Below, piece after piece: positions 6,526 through 14,099 of a stretch of DNA of 15,951 nt. The DNA is from Vibrio sp. UBA2441. Its GTDB lineage: Bacteria > Pseudomonadota > Gammaproteobacteria > Enterobacterales > Vibrionaceae. The number at the start of each line of letters is the position of its first letter. The stretch's first letter is position 1. A model generated the notes under the pieces. It was given only the letters and a program-made list of their open reading frames with translations, made no database searches and was not told the origin of the DNA. The DNA is taken from contig DDQN01000066.1 in NCBI GenBank assembly GCA_002342685.1, forward strand, positions 5,805 to 21,755, in the 5' to 3' direction. The position numbers and the translations under genes are program-made.

Positions 6526-7743
6526 ATGCAAACATTAGCGGGAAAAAAAATCCTTCTAGGTATCAGCGGCGGCATTGCGGCGTATAAATGTGCGGAACTA
6601 ACCAGACGACTCATTGAAAGAGGCGCAGAAGTTCATGTTGTCATGACCAACGCAGCCAAAGAATTTATCACGCCTTTGACCATGCAAGCGGTATCCGGCA
6701 AGCCCGTTTCTGATAGTTTGTTTGACCCGGCGGCTGAAGCATCCATGGGGCACATTGAGTTGGCAAAGTGGGCTGATATTGTTTTGTTGGCACCCGCAAC
6801 CGCTGATCTAATGGCTAGAATGGCTGCCGGTATGGGCAATGACCTTGTCTCTACTTTAGTTCTCGCCACCGAAGCCCCTATCATGGTCGCTCCAGCGATG
6901 AACCAGCAGATGTACGCCAATATCGCAACTCAGGAAAATATCACCACATTGAAACGCCGTGGCATGCATATCTGGGGACCTGCGGCTGGAGAGCAAGCTT
7001 GTGGTGACATAGGCATGGGCAGAATGTTAGAGCCAATGCAGCTAGTCGAACGATGTGAAGCCTTCTTTCAGCCTGAATGTTTAAAAGAGAGCAAGCCGTT
7101 ACAAGGCAAAAAGGTATTGATTACTGCGGGGCCAACTCGGGAAGCTATTGATCCAGTTCGTTTCATCTCCAACCATAGCTCAGGAAAGATGGGCTTTTCA
7201 CTAGCACAAGCCGCACAACAACTTGGCGCCGAAGTCACTATTGTTAGTGGTCCAGTTGCGCTGAACACCCCTGATAACACCAGCCGCATTAACGTGGAAA
7301 GCGCTCAGGAGATGTATGACGCCGTTATGAACGATGCCACCTCTAGTGATATTTTTATTGCTTGTGCAGCCGTTGCGGATTACCGACCTTCATCCATTGC
7401 AGGGCAAAAAATCAAGAAAACCGATGATGCCGACGCCATGTCCATTATTATGGTGAAAAACCCGGACATTGTTGCCAGCGTTGCTCAGTTAACAGAAAAC
7501 AGACCTTTTACCGTCGGCTTTGCTGCTGAAACTCAAGACGTAGAAAAATACGCCAAGAGCAAACTGGAAAAGAAAAACCTAGATATGATCTGCGCCAACG
7601 ATGTCTCTATCGAAGGGCAAGGTTTTAACAGCAATGATAATGCACTTACGCTATATTGGCCAAAGGGTGAGTCCAGCCTAGCGCTAGATTCAAAGGAAAA
7701 TCAGGCCAGAGAAATTTTATTAACAATATCTAAACTGGTCTAA
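6526..7743 (+). CDS. coaBC: bifunctional phosphopantothenoylcysteine decarboxylase / phosphopantothenate-cysteine ligase
   Basis: Cytosolic flavoprotein catalysing two steps of coenzyme A synthesis: ligation of cysteine to 4'-phosphopantothenate (CoaB) and decarboxylation of the product (CoaC). The 405-residue length matches E. coli. The CoaC half (1-190) shows His76 in SMGHIELAKWAD, the PAMNQQMY motif with Asn126, and the substrate flap ACGDIGMGRM with Cys159. The CoaB half (191-405) begins GKKVLITAGPTREAIDPVRF and contains the dimer/nucleotide segment SNHSSGKMG and AAVADYRP. The start at 6526 has AGGAGA 6 nt upstream; an upstream in-frame ATG at 6394 would translate heptad repeats and is rejected. 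In E. coli dut follows directly; here slmA does. Confidence 0.97.
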   Translation: MQTLAGKKILLGISGGIAAYKCAELTRRLIERGAEVHVVMTNAAKEFITPLTMQAVSGKPVSDSLFDPAAEASMGHIELAKWADIVLLAPATADLMARMAAGMGNDLVSTLVLATEAPIMVAPAMNQQMYANIATQENITTLKRRGMHIWGPAAGEQACGDIGMGRMLEPMQLVERCEAFFQPECLKESKPLQGKKVLITAGPTREAIDPVRFISNHSSGKMGFSLAQAAQQLGAEVTIVSGPVALNTPDNTSRINVESAQEMYDAVMNDATSSDIFIACAAVADYRPSSIAGQKIKKTDDADAMSIIMVKNPDIVASVAQLTENRPFTVGFAAETQDVEKYAKSKLEKKNLDMICANDVSIEGQGFNSNDNALTLYWPKGESSLALDSKENQAREILLTISKLV

Positions 7744-7755
7744 AGAAATTTTATT

Positions 7756-7783
7756 CGGTTGCCGGTAACCGGTGACCGATAGC
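7756..7783 (+). repeat. four phased heptads after coaBC
   Basis: CGGTTGC, CGGTAAC, CGGTGAC, CGATAGC, in strict 7-nt phase, 12 bp after the coaBC stop. The remainder of the coaBC-slmA gap (7784-7968) shows no gene, no dut remnant that I can recognise and no convincing terminator. Confidence 0.65.
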
Positions 7784-7968
7784 TTTCCCCTAGTTAGCAA
7801 GCACCAACTTCTTCTGAAATGCTCCTTTTTGTTAACTCTATCTTACTTTTGACTACGATCTCTGCGCACTCTCAGCTAGAATGTTCCTTTACGTAATGCC
7901 ATCAACATAAAATCCATTCAACTCATTAATTGATGACGTATTCGGTATAGAAAAAAGGAATCTATTGC

Positions 7969-8559
7969 ATGACTGGAACACGAAAATCCAATCGTCGTGA
8001 AGAAATTCTTCAGGCTCTGGCTCATATGTTGGAATCGACGGACGGCGCTTCAAGGATTACAACCGCAAAACTGGCTAAACAAGTTGGTGTATCCGAAGCC
8101 GCACTTTACCGGCACTTTCCAAGCAAAGCCCGTATGTTTGAAGGCTTAATTGAATTTATCGAAGATGCATTAATGTCGCGTATCAATCGTATTCTTGACG
8201 ATGAGAAAGATACCCTGCAAAGAATCCGTATGGTGCTTCAGCTTATTCTCGCGTTTGCAGAAATGAACCCAGGCTTAACCCGAATTCTGTCCGGACATGC
8301 GTTGATGTTTGAAAATGAGCGACTTCGCACCCGCATAAACCAACTTTTTGAACGTATAGAAACCCAGTTACGCCAAATTTTACGTGAGCGTAAAATTCGT
8401 GAAGGTAAATCGTTCCCAGTTGATGAAGGGGTTTTAGCGGCTCAATTACTTGGTCAGGTAGAAGGCAGTTTAAATCGCTTTGTGCGCTCTGATTTTAAAT
8501 ATCAGCCAACAGAAAACTTTGAGGAATATTGGGCGCTATTAAGTGCACAGATTCAATAG
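7969..8559 (+). CDS. slmA: nucleoid occlusion factor SlmA (TetR family)
   Basis: A 196-residue TetR-family DNA-binding protein. The N-terminal helix-turn-helix (about residues 28-58) reads ITTAKLAKQVGVSEAALYRHF, typical of SlmA, and the all-helical C-terminal half matches its FtsZ-binding dimer domain. In E. coli and Vibrio it binds specific chromosomal sites and blocks FtsZ ring assembly over the nucleoid. AAGGAA lies 8 nt before the ATG. It follows coaBC after 225 bp and is followed, after 12 bp, by the NTase/TMK-like gene, so it may head a four-gene operon ending in the lipid A acyltransferase. Confidence 0.96.
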   Translation: MTGTRKSNRREEILQALAHMLESTDGASRITTAKLAKQVGVSEAALYRHFPSKARMFEGLIEFIEDALMSRINRILDDEKDTLQRIRMVLQLILAFAEMNPGLTRILSGHALMFENERLRTRINQLFERIETQLRQILRERKIREGKSFPVDEGVLAAQLLGQVEGSLNRFVRSDFKYQPTENFEEYWALLSAQIQ

Positions 8560-8571
8560 TGAGATTATTTA

Positions 8572-9822
8572 GTGATTAATTTAGTCAATAAAATCTTTGA
8601 GTTAGCTAGACATAAGGAGCTTCCTTTTGTCTTTATTAGACCTAAAAGCATCAAAGAGCCGGATATCTACTCTGGGGATTTTGATATCCTTATCAAGCCA
8701 GAGTGCCTTAATTTGTTTTTAGTACTGGTACATCAACAATGTGCGATAACTGGTACTAACTTTTCAATCAATAGAACTAAAAAAGAAAAGACAAATCTGA
8801 TTTTGTTTTCTTCTGACTCTGAAAACAAAGTGGAATATGACCTGTGGACTGAGTTAGATGTTAAAGATAGTAGCTTGGCTAAATCAACACATATCTCTTG
8901 GGATACATTAGCCACCAGCAAAAACATTGTTCAGCATGGCACCAGCTATGAACTAGAGCATAATTTTTCGGCGTTATTTTATCTCTCACATTTATACTCA
9001 AAGAATAAAGACTTAAATAATCAAGAAGTACAATCACGCCTAAATTACTTCCGTGAGCTAGAAGGCGTTGAGGATTCAACGCAAAAATTACTTCATAACG
9101 TTGATACAAAGAGTCTGTTACAAGCTAATCAGACCCTAAAATCACAAAACTTGTTCTCTCATTCGTCTCTTGACCGAGTGCATCGAATTTATCATCGGTT
9201 CCAAACGGATATTTCTCGTAAAAGTGGTCTATTAACGGTTGTTGGCCCTGATGGTGTTGGTAAAACAACGGTTATTGAACAGCTAGAGAAAAAATACAAA
9301 GCGAAATATTTCCGCTTTAAAAAACTGTTCAGAAAAGCCATTAGCTACAAGCTTTTGTTAGCCATATCGAAAAAGGCATTAGAAAAGCAAGAAGGGAAAA
9401 AAATCGCTAAGAATCAGTTTGATGATCTTCAATGCGCCAAGCTTTTCTGGATCAGTATTCCGTCTGGGTACTGGCTTGCCCTGAAAGCGCGTTTCGGTAA
9501 GAAAAAAATCATCGACCGTTTTTATCTGGACCTATTGATCAAAGGCTCTCGCTTTTTAGATAAAGAGGTTCAGCTCATTCCACAGGCCACTCGCTGGATA
9601 AACATAGCACCAACGCCTACTTGCATCATTCAATTAGATGCCCCTAGCGACGTTATTTTGGCTCGGAAAGAAGAGCTATCATCACATGCGATTGATAAGT
9701 TTAGGCATCTCTATTTTGACGTTTCATTAACTTCTAAAGCCCCGTACTATGTCTACATAAACACTCAAAATTCAATTGAAAGCACTTTTCAGTTTTTGAA
9801 CAAATTGGAGCTTAAGTTTTAA
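8572..9822 (+). CDS. two-domain protein: nucleotidyltransferase-like N-half, thymidylate-kinase-like P-loop C-half
   Basis: A 416-residue protein without a name I recognise. The N-terminal half has a nucleotidyltransferase-type acidic motif, SGDFDIL (34-40), and a possible third acid in VEYDLW (87-92). The C-terminal half begins LLTVVGPDGVGKTT (Walker A, 225-233), has IIDRFY (313-318) like the DR-Tyr/Phe motif of thymidylate kinases, and ends with an LDAPSDVILARKEEL lid-like segment (355-369). At about 200 residues this half is kinase-sized, but the N-terminal fusion argues against ordinary dTMP kinase; a role in phosphorylating an envelope sugar or lipid precursor is inferred from its place next to a lipid A acyltransferase. 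The start is GTG with a weak ribosome site, 12 bp after slmA; the gene overlaps the next by 1 nt. Confidence 0.85.
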   Translation: MINLVNKIFELARHKELPFVFIRPKSIKEPDIYSGDFDILIKPECLNLFLVLVHQQCAITGTNFSINRTKKEKTNLILFSSDSENKVEYDLWTELDVKDSSLAKSTHISWDTLATSKNIVQHGTSYELEHNFSALFYLSHLYSKNKDLNNQEVQSRLNYFRELEGVEDSTQKLLHNVDTKSLLQANQTLKSQNLFSHSSLDRVHRIYHRFQTDISRKSGLLTVVGPDGVGKTTVIEQLEKKYKAKYFRFKKLFRKAISYKLLLAISKKALEKQEGKKIAKNQFDDLQCAKLFWISIPSGYWLALKARFGKKKIIDRFYLDLLIKGSRFLDKEVQLIPQATRWINIAPTPTCIIQLDAPSDVILARKEELSSHAIDKFRHLYFDVSLTSKAPYYVYINTQNSIESTFQFLNKLELKF

Positions 9823-10388
9823 TGCACACTCTGGACCTTTCAAAGGCAACACTACTTGGTTCTGGTAATGAACGAATGTGTTATTTACACCCTGAAAAAG
9901 ACGAATGCTGCATTAAAGTCAATCGGCCTGGTGTCGTACATCGTTCACAAAATAAAATTGAGCTGTATTACTTCAATAAACTCGCCTCAAGAAATGTTCC
10001 GTTTACTCATCTACCTAAATTTTATGGCACCGTTGAAACCGATCAGGGTACGGGGCTGGTATTTGAAAGAATTAGAAACTCGGATATGTCGCCATCAAAA
10101 AGGCTAGACGTCGCGATAGAAGAAAAACTCATTTCGAAAGAAGAAAGCTATACTATCGTTAATAATTTGTTCGAGTACTGCTACCTGCACGGCATCTGTA
10201 TTGGTGATATCAATGCCGACCAAATATTATTAAAAAACAATGATGGAAAACTGACTCCTATCATTATTGACGGTCTAGGAACCCGAAGGTATGGACTAAA
10301 GCTGTTTCTAATAGCAAATTTCAAGTTCATCGCCCGTAGAAAACTGAAAAAATCCTGGCCAACATTACTAAGAAAACTCAATTTATGA
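9822..10388 (+). CDS. YrbL-like protein with kinase fold
   Basis: A 188-residue protein resembling the PhoP-regulated YrbL family and small protein-kinase-like or LPS-kinase-like folds. Visible elements: a glycine loop LLGSGNERMCY (11-21), a Lys in the CIKV strand (Lys32), a catalytic-loop-like HGICIGDINADQIL (123-136) with Asp129, and IIIDGLGTR (147-155) with Asp150 in the DFG position. The Asn that normally chelates metal in the catalytic loop is Gln134 here, although Asn131 is near. The C-terminus is basic and hydrophobic, possibly membrane-associating. It starts on the TAATG overlap with the preceding gene and ends in an ATGA overlap with the acyltransferase gene, so the three are translationally coupled. 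Substrate unknown. Confidence 0.8.
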   Translation: MHTLDLSKATLLGSGNERMCYLHPEKDECCIKVNRPGVVHRSQNKIELYYFNKLASRNVPFTHLPKFYGTVETDQGTGLVFERIRNSDMSPSKRLDVAIEEKLISKEESYTIVNNLFEYCYLHGICIGDINADQILLKNNDGKLTPIIIDGLGTRRYGLKLFLIANFKFIARRKLKKSWPTLLRKLNL

Positions 10389-11323
10389 ATACTCCTCAAT
10401 TTTCTTCAGCATTACTTTCTCCAAAATATTGGGGAATTTGGCTTGGGTTTGGATTACTCGCATTGCTGGTAAACCTACTACCTTATCGCCTGCTTTACCT
10501 TATTGGACGAACCATGGGTTCGCTCAGCATGTCTTTTGGCAAGAAACGACTGCACGTCACCAAACGTAATCTGGAACTGGCCTTTCCTGAAAAAAGTGAG
10601 CAGGAAAGAGACATAATCGCTGAAGAAAACTTCAAAAATACCGGTTTGGCTTTGATAGAAACAGGCATCGCATGGTTCTGGCCAGAGTGGCGCTTTAAGC
10701 GATTACTTATTCCCGGAGACTTACAAGAAGCGCACCAGTTTGAAGCCGATGGCAAAGGGGTGATGGTCTGCTGCACGCATGCGTTAAACCTTGAAATTAT
10801 GGCGCGAGCCTTCGCTTCCTTTGAATTGAGCGGATATGGTATCTACCGCCCACATGACAACCCAGCTTATAATTTTATTCAACACTGGGGAAGAACACAC
10901 TGTGGCAACCAACTCATTGATCGTAAAGACCTGAAAAAAATGATTCGGGTATTAAGACGAGGCAACCGTCTGTGGTATTTGCCGGACCAAGATTATGGCC
11001 GGAAAAAATCGGTTTTCGTTCCCTTTTTTGCCGTAGAAGATGCCTGTACGACAACAGGGACCAGTATCTTAGCTTATACCAGCCGATGCGCTATTGTTCT
11101 GGGCTCTGGGTTTCGAAATCAAGAGGGTAAATACGATATTCAGCTAGAACCATCCGTACACAACGAATATCCGAAAAAGGATGAAAAAGCGGCAGCTGCA
11201 TTTATGAATAAACAGATCGAGAAGGTTATTCTTAAAGCGCCAGAACAGTGGATGTGGTTACATAAACGATTTAAAACCATGGAACACCGAGCCGATAATC
11301 CAAAAGGCATTCGTTATCAGTGA
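10385..11323 (+). CDS. lipid A biosynthesis acyltransferase (LpxL/LpxM/LpxN family)
   Basis: A 312-residue inner-membrane enzyme that adds a secondary acyl chain from acyl-ACP to the Kdo2-lipid A precursor. One N-terminal membrane helix (about 17-38) anchors it. The catalytic HX4E motif is His132-ALNL-Glu137, at the same numbering as E. coli LpxL, followed by the conserved IDRKDLKKMIRVLRRG and LWYLPDQDYG blocks. Vibrio cholerae carries two relatives (LpxL and LpxN) in this neighbourhood; only one is seen here, and the sequence alone does not tell me which chain it adds. It begins within an ATGA overlap with the YrbL-like gene. Five heptads directly follow its stop codon. Confidence 0.92.
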   Translation: MNTPQFSSALLSPKYWGIWLGFGLLALLVNLLPYRLLYLIGRTMGSLSMSFGKKRLHVTKRNLELAFPEKSEQERDIIAEENFKNTGLALIETGIAWFWPEWRFKRLLIPGDLQEAHQFEADGKGVMVCCTHALNLEIMARAFASFELSGYGIYRPHDNPAYNFIQHWGRTHCGNQLIDRKDLKKMIRVLRRGNRLWYLPDQDYGRKKSVFVPFFAVEDACTTTGTSILAYTSRCAIVLGSGFRNQEGKYDIQLEPSVHNEYPKKDEKAAAAFMNKQIEKVILKAPEQWMWLHKRFKTMEHRADNPKGIRYQ

Positions 11324-11358
11324 TGGGCGATGGGCGATGGGCGATGGGCGATGGGCGA
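11324..11358 (+). repeat. five identical TGGGCGA heptads
   Basis: Five perfect tandem copies starting immediately after the TGA stop of the acyltransferase gene, in the convergent gap with pyrE. No conventional terminator is obvious in 11324-11411. Confidence 0.9.
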
Positions 11359-11411
11359 TTTTCTAGCCCACCTCCCGTAACATCAAGCGTTCCGTCGTCA
11401 ATTAATTAAAA

Positions 11412-12053
11412 TCAAACACCATACTCTGCGCGGTAAGCTTTAACCTTAGCCAAATGTTGCTCATTACCGCCTTTACTTTCCAGGTAAGTCACAAGGTCGG
11501 TAAGGCTGACAATTGAAACAATCTCACAGCCAAAATCTCGCTCAACTTCCTGAATCGCTGAAAGCTCACTTTTGCCTTTTTCCTGACGGTCAATAGCGAC
11601 CAGAACACCCGCTAAATCTGCACCATTGGCTTTAATGATCTCCATTGATTCACGGATAGCAGTGCCTGCAGTGATTACATCGTCCACCAGCATAATGCGG
11701 CCTTCTAACGCTGCGCCAACTAAGTTACCACCTTCACCATGATCTTTAGCTTCTTTACGATTAAAGCAGTAAGGTGTGTCGGTATCGTGATGGTCCGCTA
11801 GGGCTACGGCTGTCGTCGTGGCAATCGGGATACCTTTGTAAGCAGGGCCGAACAGCACATCATAAGAAATACCAGAGTCAACCAGTGCCGCGGCATAAAA
11901 TCGGCCCAAACGGGCTAAATCACGGCCCGTATTAAACAGCCCAGCATTAAAAAAGTAAGGGCTGGTACGTCCTGACTTTAAAGTAAACTCGCCAAATTTC
12001 AGTACGCCTTTCTCAATAGCAAATTCAATAAACTCACGCTGGTATGCTTTCAT
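11412..12053 (-). CDS. pyrE: orotate phosphoribosyltransferase
   Basis: Cytosolic enzyme joining orotate and PRPP to give OMP, the fifth step of de novo UMP synthesis. The 213 residues from MKAYQREFIEFAIEKGVLK match E. coli PyrE end to end; an upstream ATG at 12065 would add four residues, but GGAGAG sits just before 12053, so that start is preferred. The PRPP-binding motif MLVDDVITAGTA and the flexible loop NRKEAKDHGEGG are intact. It is the second gene of an rph-pyrE operon, preceded by an attenuator (12123-12150), so expression should respond to pyrimidine supply. Confidence 0.97.
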   Translation of the reverse strand: MKAYQREFIEFAIEKGVLKFGEFTLKSGRTSPYFFNAGLFNTGRDLARLGRFYAAALVDSGISYDVLFGPAYKGIPIATTTAVALADHHDTDTPYCFNRKEAKDHGEGGNLVGAALEGRIMLVDDVITAGTAIRESMEIIKANGADLAGVLVAIDRQEKGKSELSAIQEVERDFGCEIVSIVSLTDLVTYLESKGGNEQHLAKVKAYRAEYGV

Positions 12054-12122
12054 CACTCTCTCCATTTATTTCTGTATATCTAGCCTTCTCGGTTTTTGGG
12101 GTCTAAACCATGCAAAGAAGAC

Positions 12123-12150
12123 AAAAAAATAGCCCCTTAAAAAAGGAGCC
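12123..12150 (-). terminator. rph-pyrE intercistronic attenuator
   Basis: The minus-strand transcript reads GGCUCCUU, a UUUU loop, AAGGGGCU, then A and seven U: a rho-independent terminator (with G-U wobbles). It begins about 8 nt after the rph stop codon. In E. coli the same arrangement attenuates pyrE: high UTP lets RNA polymerase outrun the ribosome finishing rph and terminate, low UTP keeps them coupled and allows read-through. Confidence 0.88.
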
Positions 12151-12158
12151 ATCTAAAA

Positions 12159-12875
12159 TTAATTCTCTAACGTGGATTTCTGTATTTCCACAATATCGCT
12201 AATGCCCTTGGTTGCCAGAGCCAGCAATTCAAGTAACTCTTCATGGCTAAACGGTTCACCCTCAGCGGTTCCCTGCACTTCTATCATCTTGCCTTGCTCG
12301 GTCATCACAACGTTCATGTCCGTGTCGGCTGCTGAGTCTTCAACATATTCAAGGTCACAAAGGGCTTCGTTGTTAACCATGCCGACAGAAACCGCCGCTA
12401 CATGCCCTTTCATAGGGTTGCTTTTAAGCTTGCCTTGTTCAACTAAGTGATCGAATGCATCTGCCATTGCGACACTGGCACCAGAAATAGAAGCAGTACG
12501 AGTACCACCATCCGCCTGAATAACATCACAGTCAACAGTAACCATAATTTCGCCCATGGCTTCTAAGTCAACTACGGCACGAAGGCTGCGAGCAATCAAA
12601 CGCTGAATTTCCATGGTGCGCCCACCTTGCTTACCACTTGCTGCTTCACGGCGGTTACGCGTGTGTGTTGCCCTTGGAAGCATGCCATATTCTGCTGTAA
12701 CCCAACCTTTGCCTTGTCCTTTTAACCAACGTGGAACGTTTGTTTCCACAGTTGCATTACAAAGAACCTTTGTATTACCAAATTCAACAAGCACAGAACC
12801 TTCAGCATACGCTGTAAAGTTACGAGTCATTTTGATTGGACGAACTTGTTGAGGGCTTCTGTCATTAGGACGCAT
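12159..12875 (-). CDS. rph: ribonuclease PH
   Basis: Phosphorolytic 3'-5' exoribonuclease that trims tRNA 3' ends and structured RNA. Full 238-residue length, beginning MRPNDRSPQQVRPIKMTRNF, with the conserved EYGMLPRATHTRNRREA segment and the phosphate-binding/catalytic region CDVIQADGGTRTASI. The C-terminus is intact (SDIVEIQKSTLEN), unlike the frameshifted rph of E. coli K-12, so pyrE attenuation by the rph-ending ribosome should be normal. An AGGTAA ribosome site precedes the ATG. First gene of the rph-pyrE operon, divergent from yicC. Confidence 0.97.
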   Translation of the reverse strand: MRPNDRSPQQVRPIKMTRNFTAYAEGSVLVEFGNTKVLCNATVETNVPRWLKGQGKGWVTAEYGMLPRATHTRNRREAASGKQGGRTMEIQRLIARSLRAVVDLEAMGEIMVTVDCDVIQADGGTRTASISGASVAMADAFDHLVEQGKLKSNPMKGHVAAVSVGMVNNEALCDLEYVEDSAADTDMNVVMTEQGKMIEVQGTAEGEPFSHEELLELLALATKGISDIVEIQKSTLEN

Positions 12876-12915
12876 TGGTGAATTACCTGTTTGTAATGGA
12901 TTTCAATTGCAGCGG

Positions 12916-12944
12916 ATTATATAAGAAATGGCCTCTGGTTCCTA
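12916..12944 (-). promoter_or_regulatory. possible sigma70 promoter of rph-pyrE
   Basis: Consensus TATAAT on the minus strand (12916-12921) with a poor -35 (TAGGAA, 12939-12944) at 17 bp, about 40 bp before the rph ATG. I could not assign a convincing promoter for the divergent yicC in the same 173-bp gap. Confidence 0.45.
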
Positions 12945-13048
12945 GAGGGTAGAGACGCGACGTAAGGAAGCGGTAACTTATACTCAAATTGTGCTACCAT
13001 TAGCCGCAACAATCAAACTCACCATTCAGTGATTCAAAAGGGTATTCA

Positions 13049-13915
13049 ATGATCTACAGCATGACGGCTTACGCACGTAAAGAAGTGAAAGGCGACTGGG
13101 GAAGTGCAATCTGGGAAATTCGCTCTGTAAATCAGCGCTATTTAGAAACCTATTTCCGTCTGCCGGAACAATTCCGTAGCCTAGAACCTATTCTTCGCGA
13201 AAGATTCAGAAAACGTCTTGCTCGCGGAAAGGTTGAATGCCATTTGAGATTTGAAGCCAACCCTGCGGCGAAAGGTGAGCTGACAATTAATGAGTCCCTT
13301 GCACAACAAGTCATTAATGCGGCCAACCAAGTTTCTGCATTGGTCGGCGAATCTAACCGTATTAACCCGTTTCAGGTAATGCAGTGGCCGGGTGTGATGG
13401 AAACACCAGAACAAGATATGGACTCGATTAATAAAGACCTGCTTGCTGGTTTTGATGACGCCATTAATGACTTTATTGAAGCTCGTGGTCGTGAAGGCTC
13501 GAACATGAGAGAGCTTATTGATCAACGTCTGGACGCAATTACTTCAGAAGCAGTAAAAGTGCGCGAACGTATGCCTGAAATTCTGGAATGGCAACGCGAA
13601 CGTCTTATCAATAAGTTTGAAGAAGCTAAAATTGAACTTGAAGCTAACCGCGTAGAACAAGAGCTTATCTTGTTAGCGCAAAAAGTGGATGTTGCTGAAG
13701 AACTGGATCGCCTTGATTCACATGTCAAAGAGACCAAGAACATCTTGAAAAAAGGTGGCTCAGTCGGTCGCAGACTCGACTTTATGATGCAAGAGTTCAA
13801 TCGAGAGTCCAACACTCTTGCTTCAAAGTCAATCAGCACAGACATTACCGCATCGGGTGTCGAGCTTAAGGTACTGATTGAGCAAATGAGAGAGCAGATC
13901 CAGAATATCGAATAG
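13049..13915 (+). CDS. yicC: YicC family endoribonuclease
   Basis: A 288-residue protein, the standard family length, starting MIYSMTAYARKEVKGDWGSA with the conserved EIRSVNQRYLE and the long helical middle, ending in the highly conserved block GRRLDFMMQEFNRESNT and VLIEQMREQIQNIE. YicC proteins are stress-induced endoribonucleases in E. coli; sRNA turnover has been proposed. The reading frame is complete although an integrase gene lies 184 bp downstream, which fits integrases that use the 3' end of yicC as attachment site and rebuild the last codons on insertion. Confidence 0.95.
   Translation: MIYSMTAYARKEVKGDWGSAIWEIRSVNQRYLETYFRLPEQFRSLEPILRERFRKRLARGKVECHLRFEANPAAKGELTINESLAQQVINAANQVSALVGESNRINPFQVMQWPGVMETPEQDMDSINKDLLAGFDDAINDFIEARGREGSNMRELIDQRLDAITSEAVKVRERMPEILEWQRERLINKFEEAKIELEANRVEQELILLAQKVDVAEELDRLDSHVKETKNILKKGGSVGRRLDFMMQEFNRESNTLASKSISTDITASGVELKVLIEQMREQIQNIE
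13895..13915. other. presumed attachment-site core (attL) at the yicC 3' end
   Basis: The last codons of yicC are where yicC-targeting tyrosine integrases of Vibrio-type genomic islands recombine. The exact core cannot be delimited without the other end of the island; the interval given is a guess based on the intact 3' end and on the integrase that follows. Confidence 0.4.
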
Positions 13916-13958
13916 GGTTTCACAACGCTTCACACCAAATCTAACCATCTAATTTAAT

Positions 13959-13982
13959 GGGATTCTTTTTGAATCCCTTTTT
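13959..13982 (+). terminator. rho-independent terminator after yicC
   Basis: GGGATTC (13959-13965), a TTTTT loop and GAATCCC (13971-13977) are followed by a T-run. If the island starts in the yicC 3' end, this terminator belongs to the island. Confidence 0.85.
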
Positions 13983-14020
13983 CATTCCGGTTCACAAAGT
14001 TTCTTAATATTTCATTTTAA

Positions 14021-14081
14021 TGGTGGCAGATTGGGTGACAGGCAATAGAGTTATCAGCTACAGTTAGTGTATCTGCCACCA
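14021..14081. repeat. perfect 11-bp inverted repeat in the integrase leader
   Basis: TGGTGGCAGAT (14021-14031) and ATCTGCCACCA (14071-14081) are exact reverse complements, 39 nt apart, ending 18 nt before the integrase ATG. Candidate arm-type integrase sites or an autoregulatory operator. Confidence 0.75.
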
Positions 14082-14099
14082 AATTGATAAGTTGCTCAT

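Noticed and set aside
13522..13923. Minus-strand 133-codon open frame in yicC
   Set aside because: Serine-rich antisense shadow of a clearly conserved yicC.
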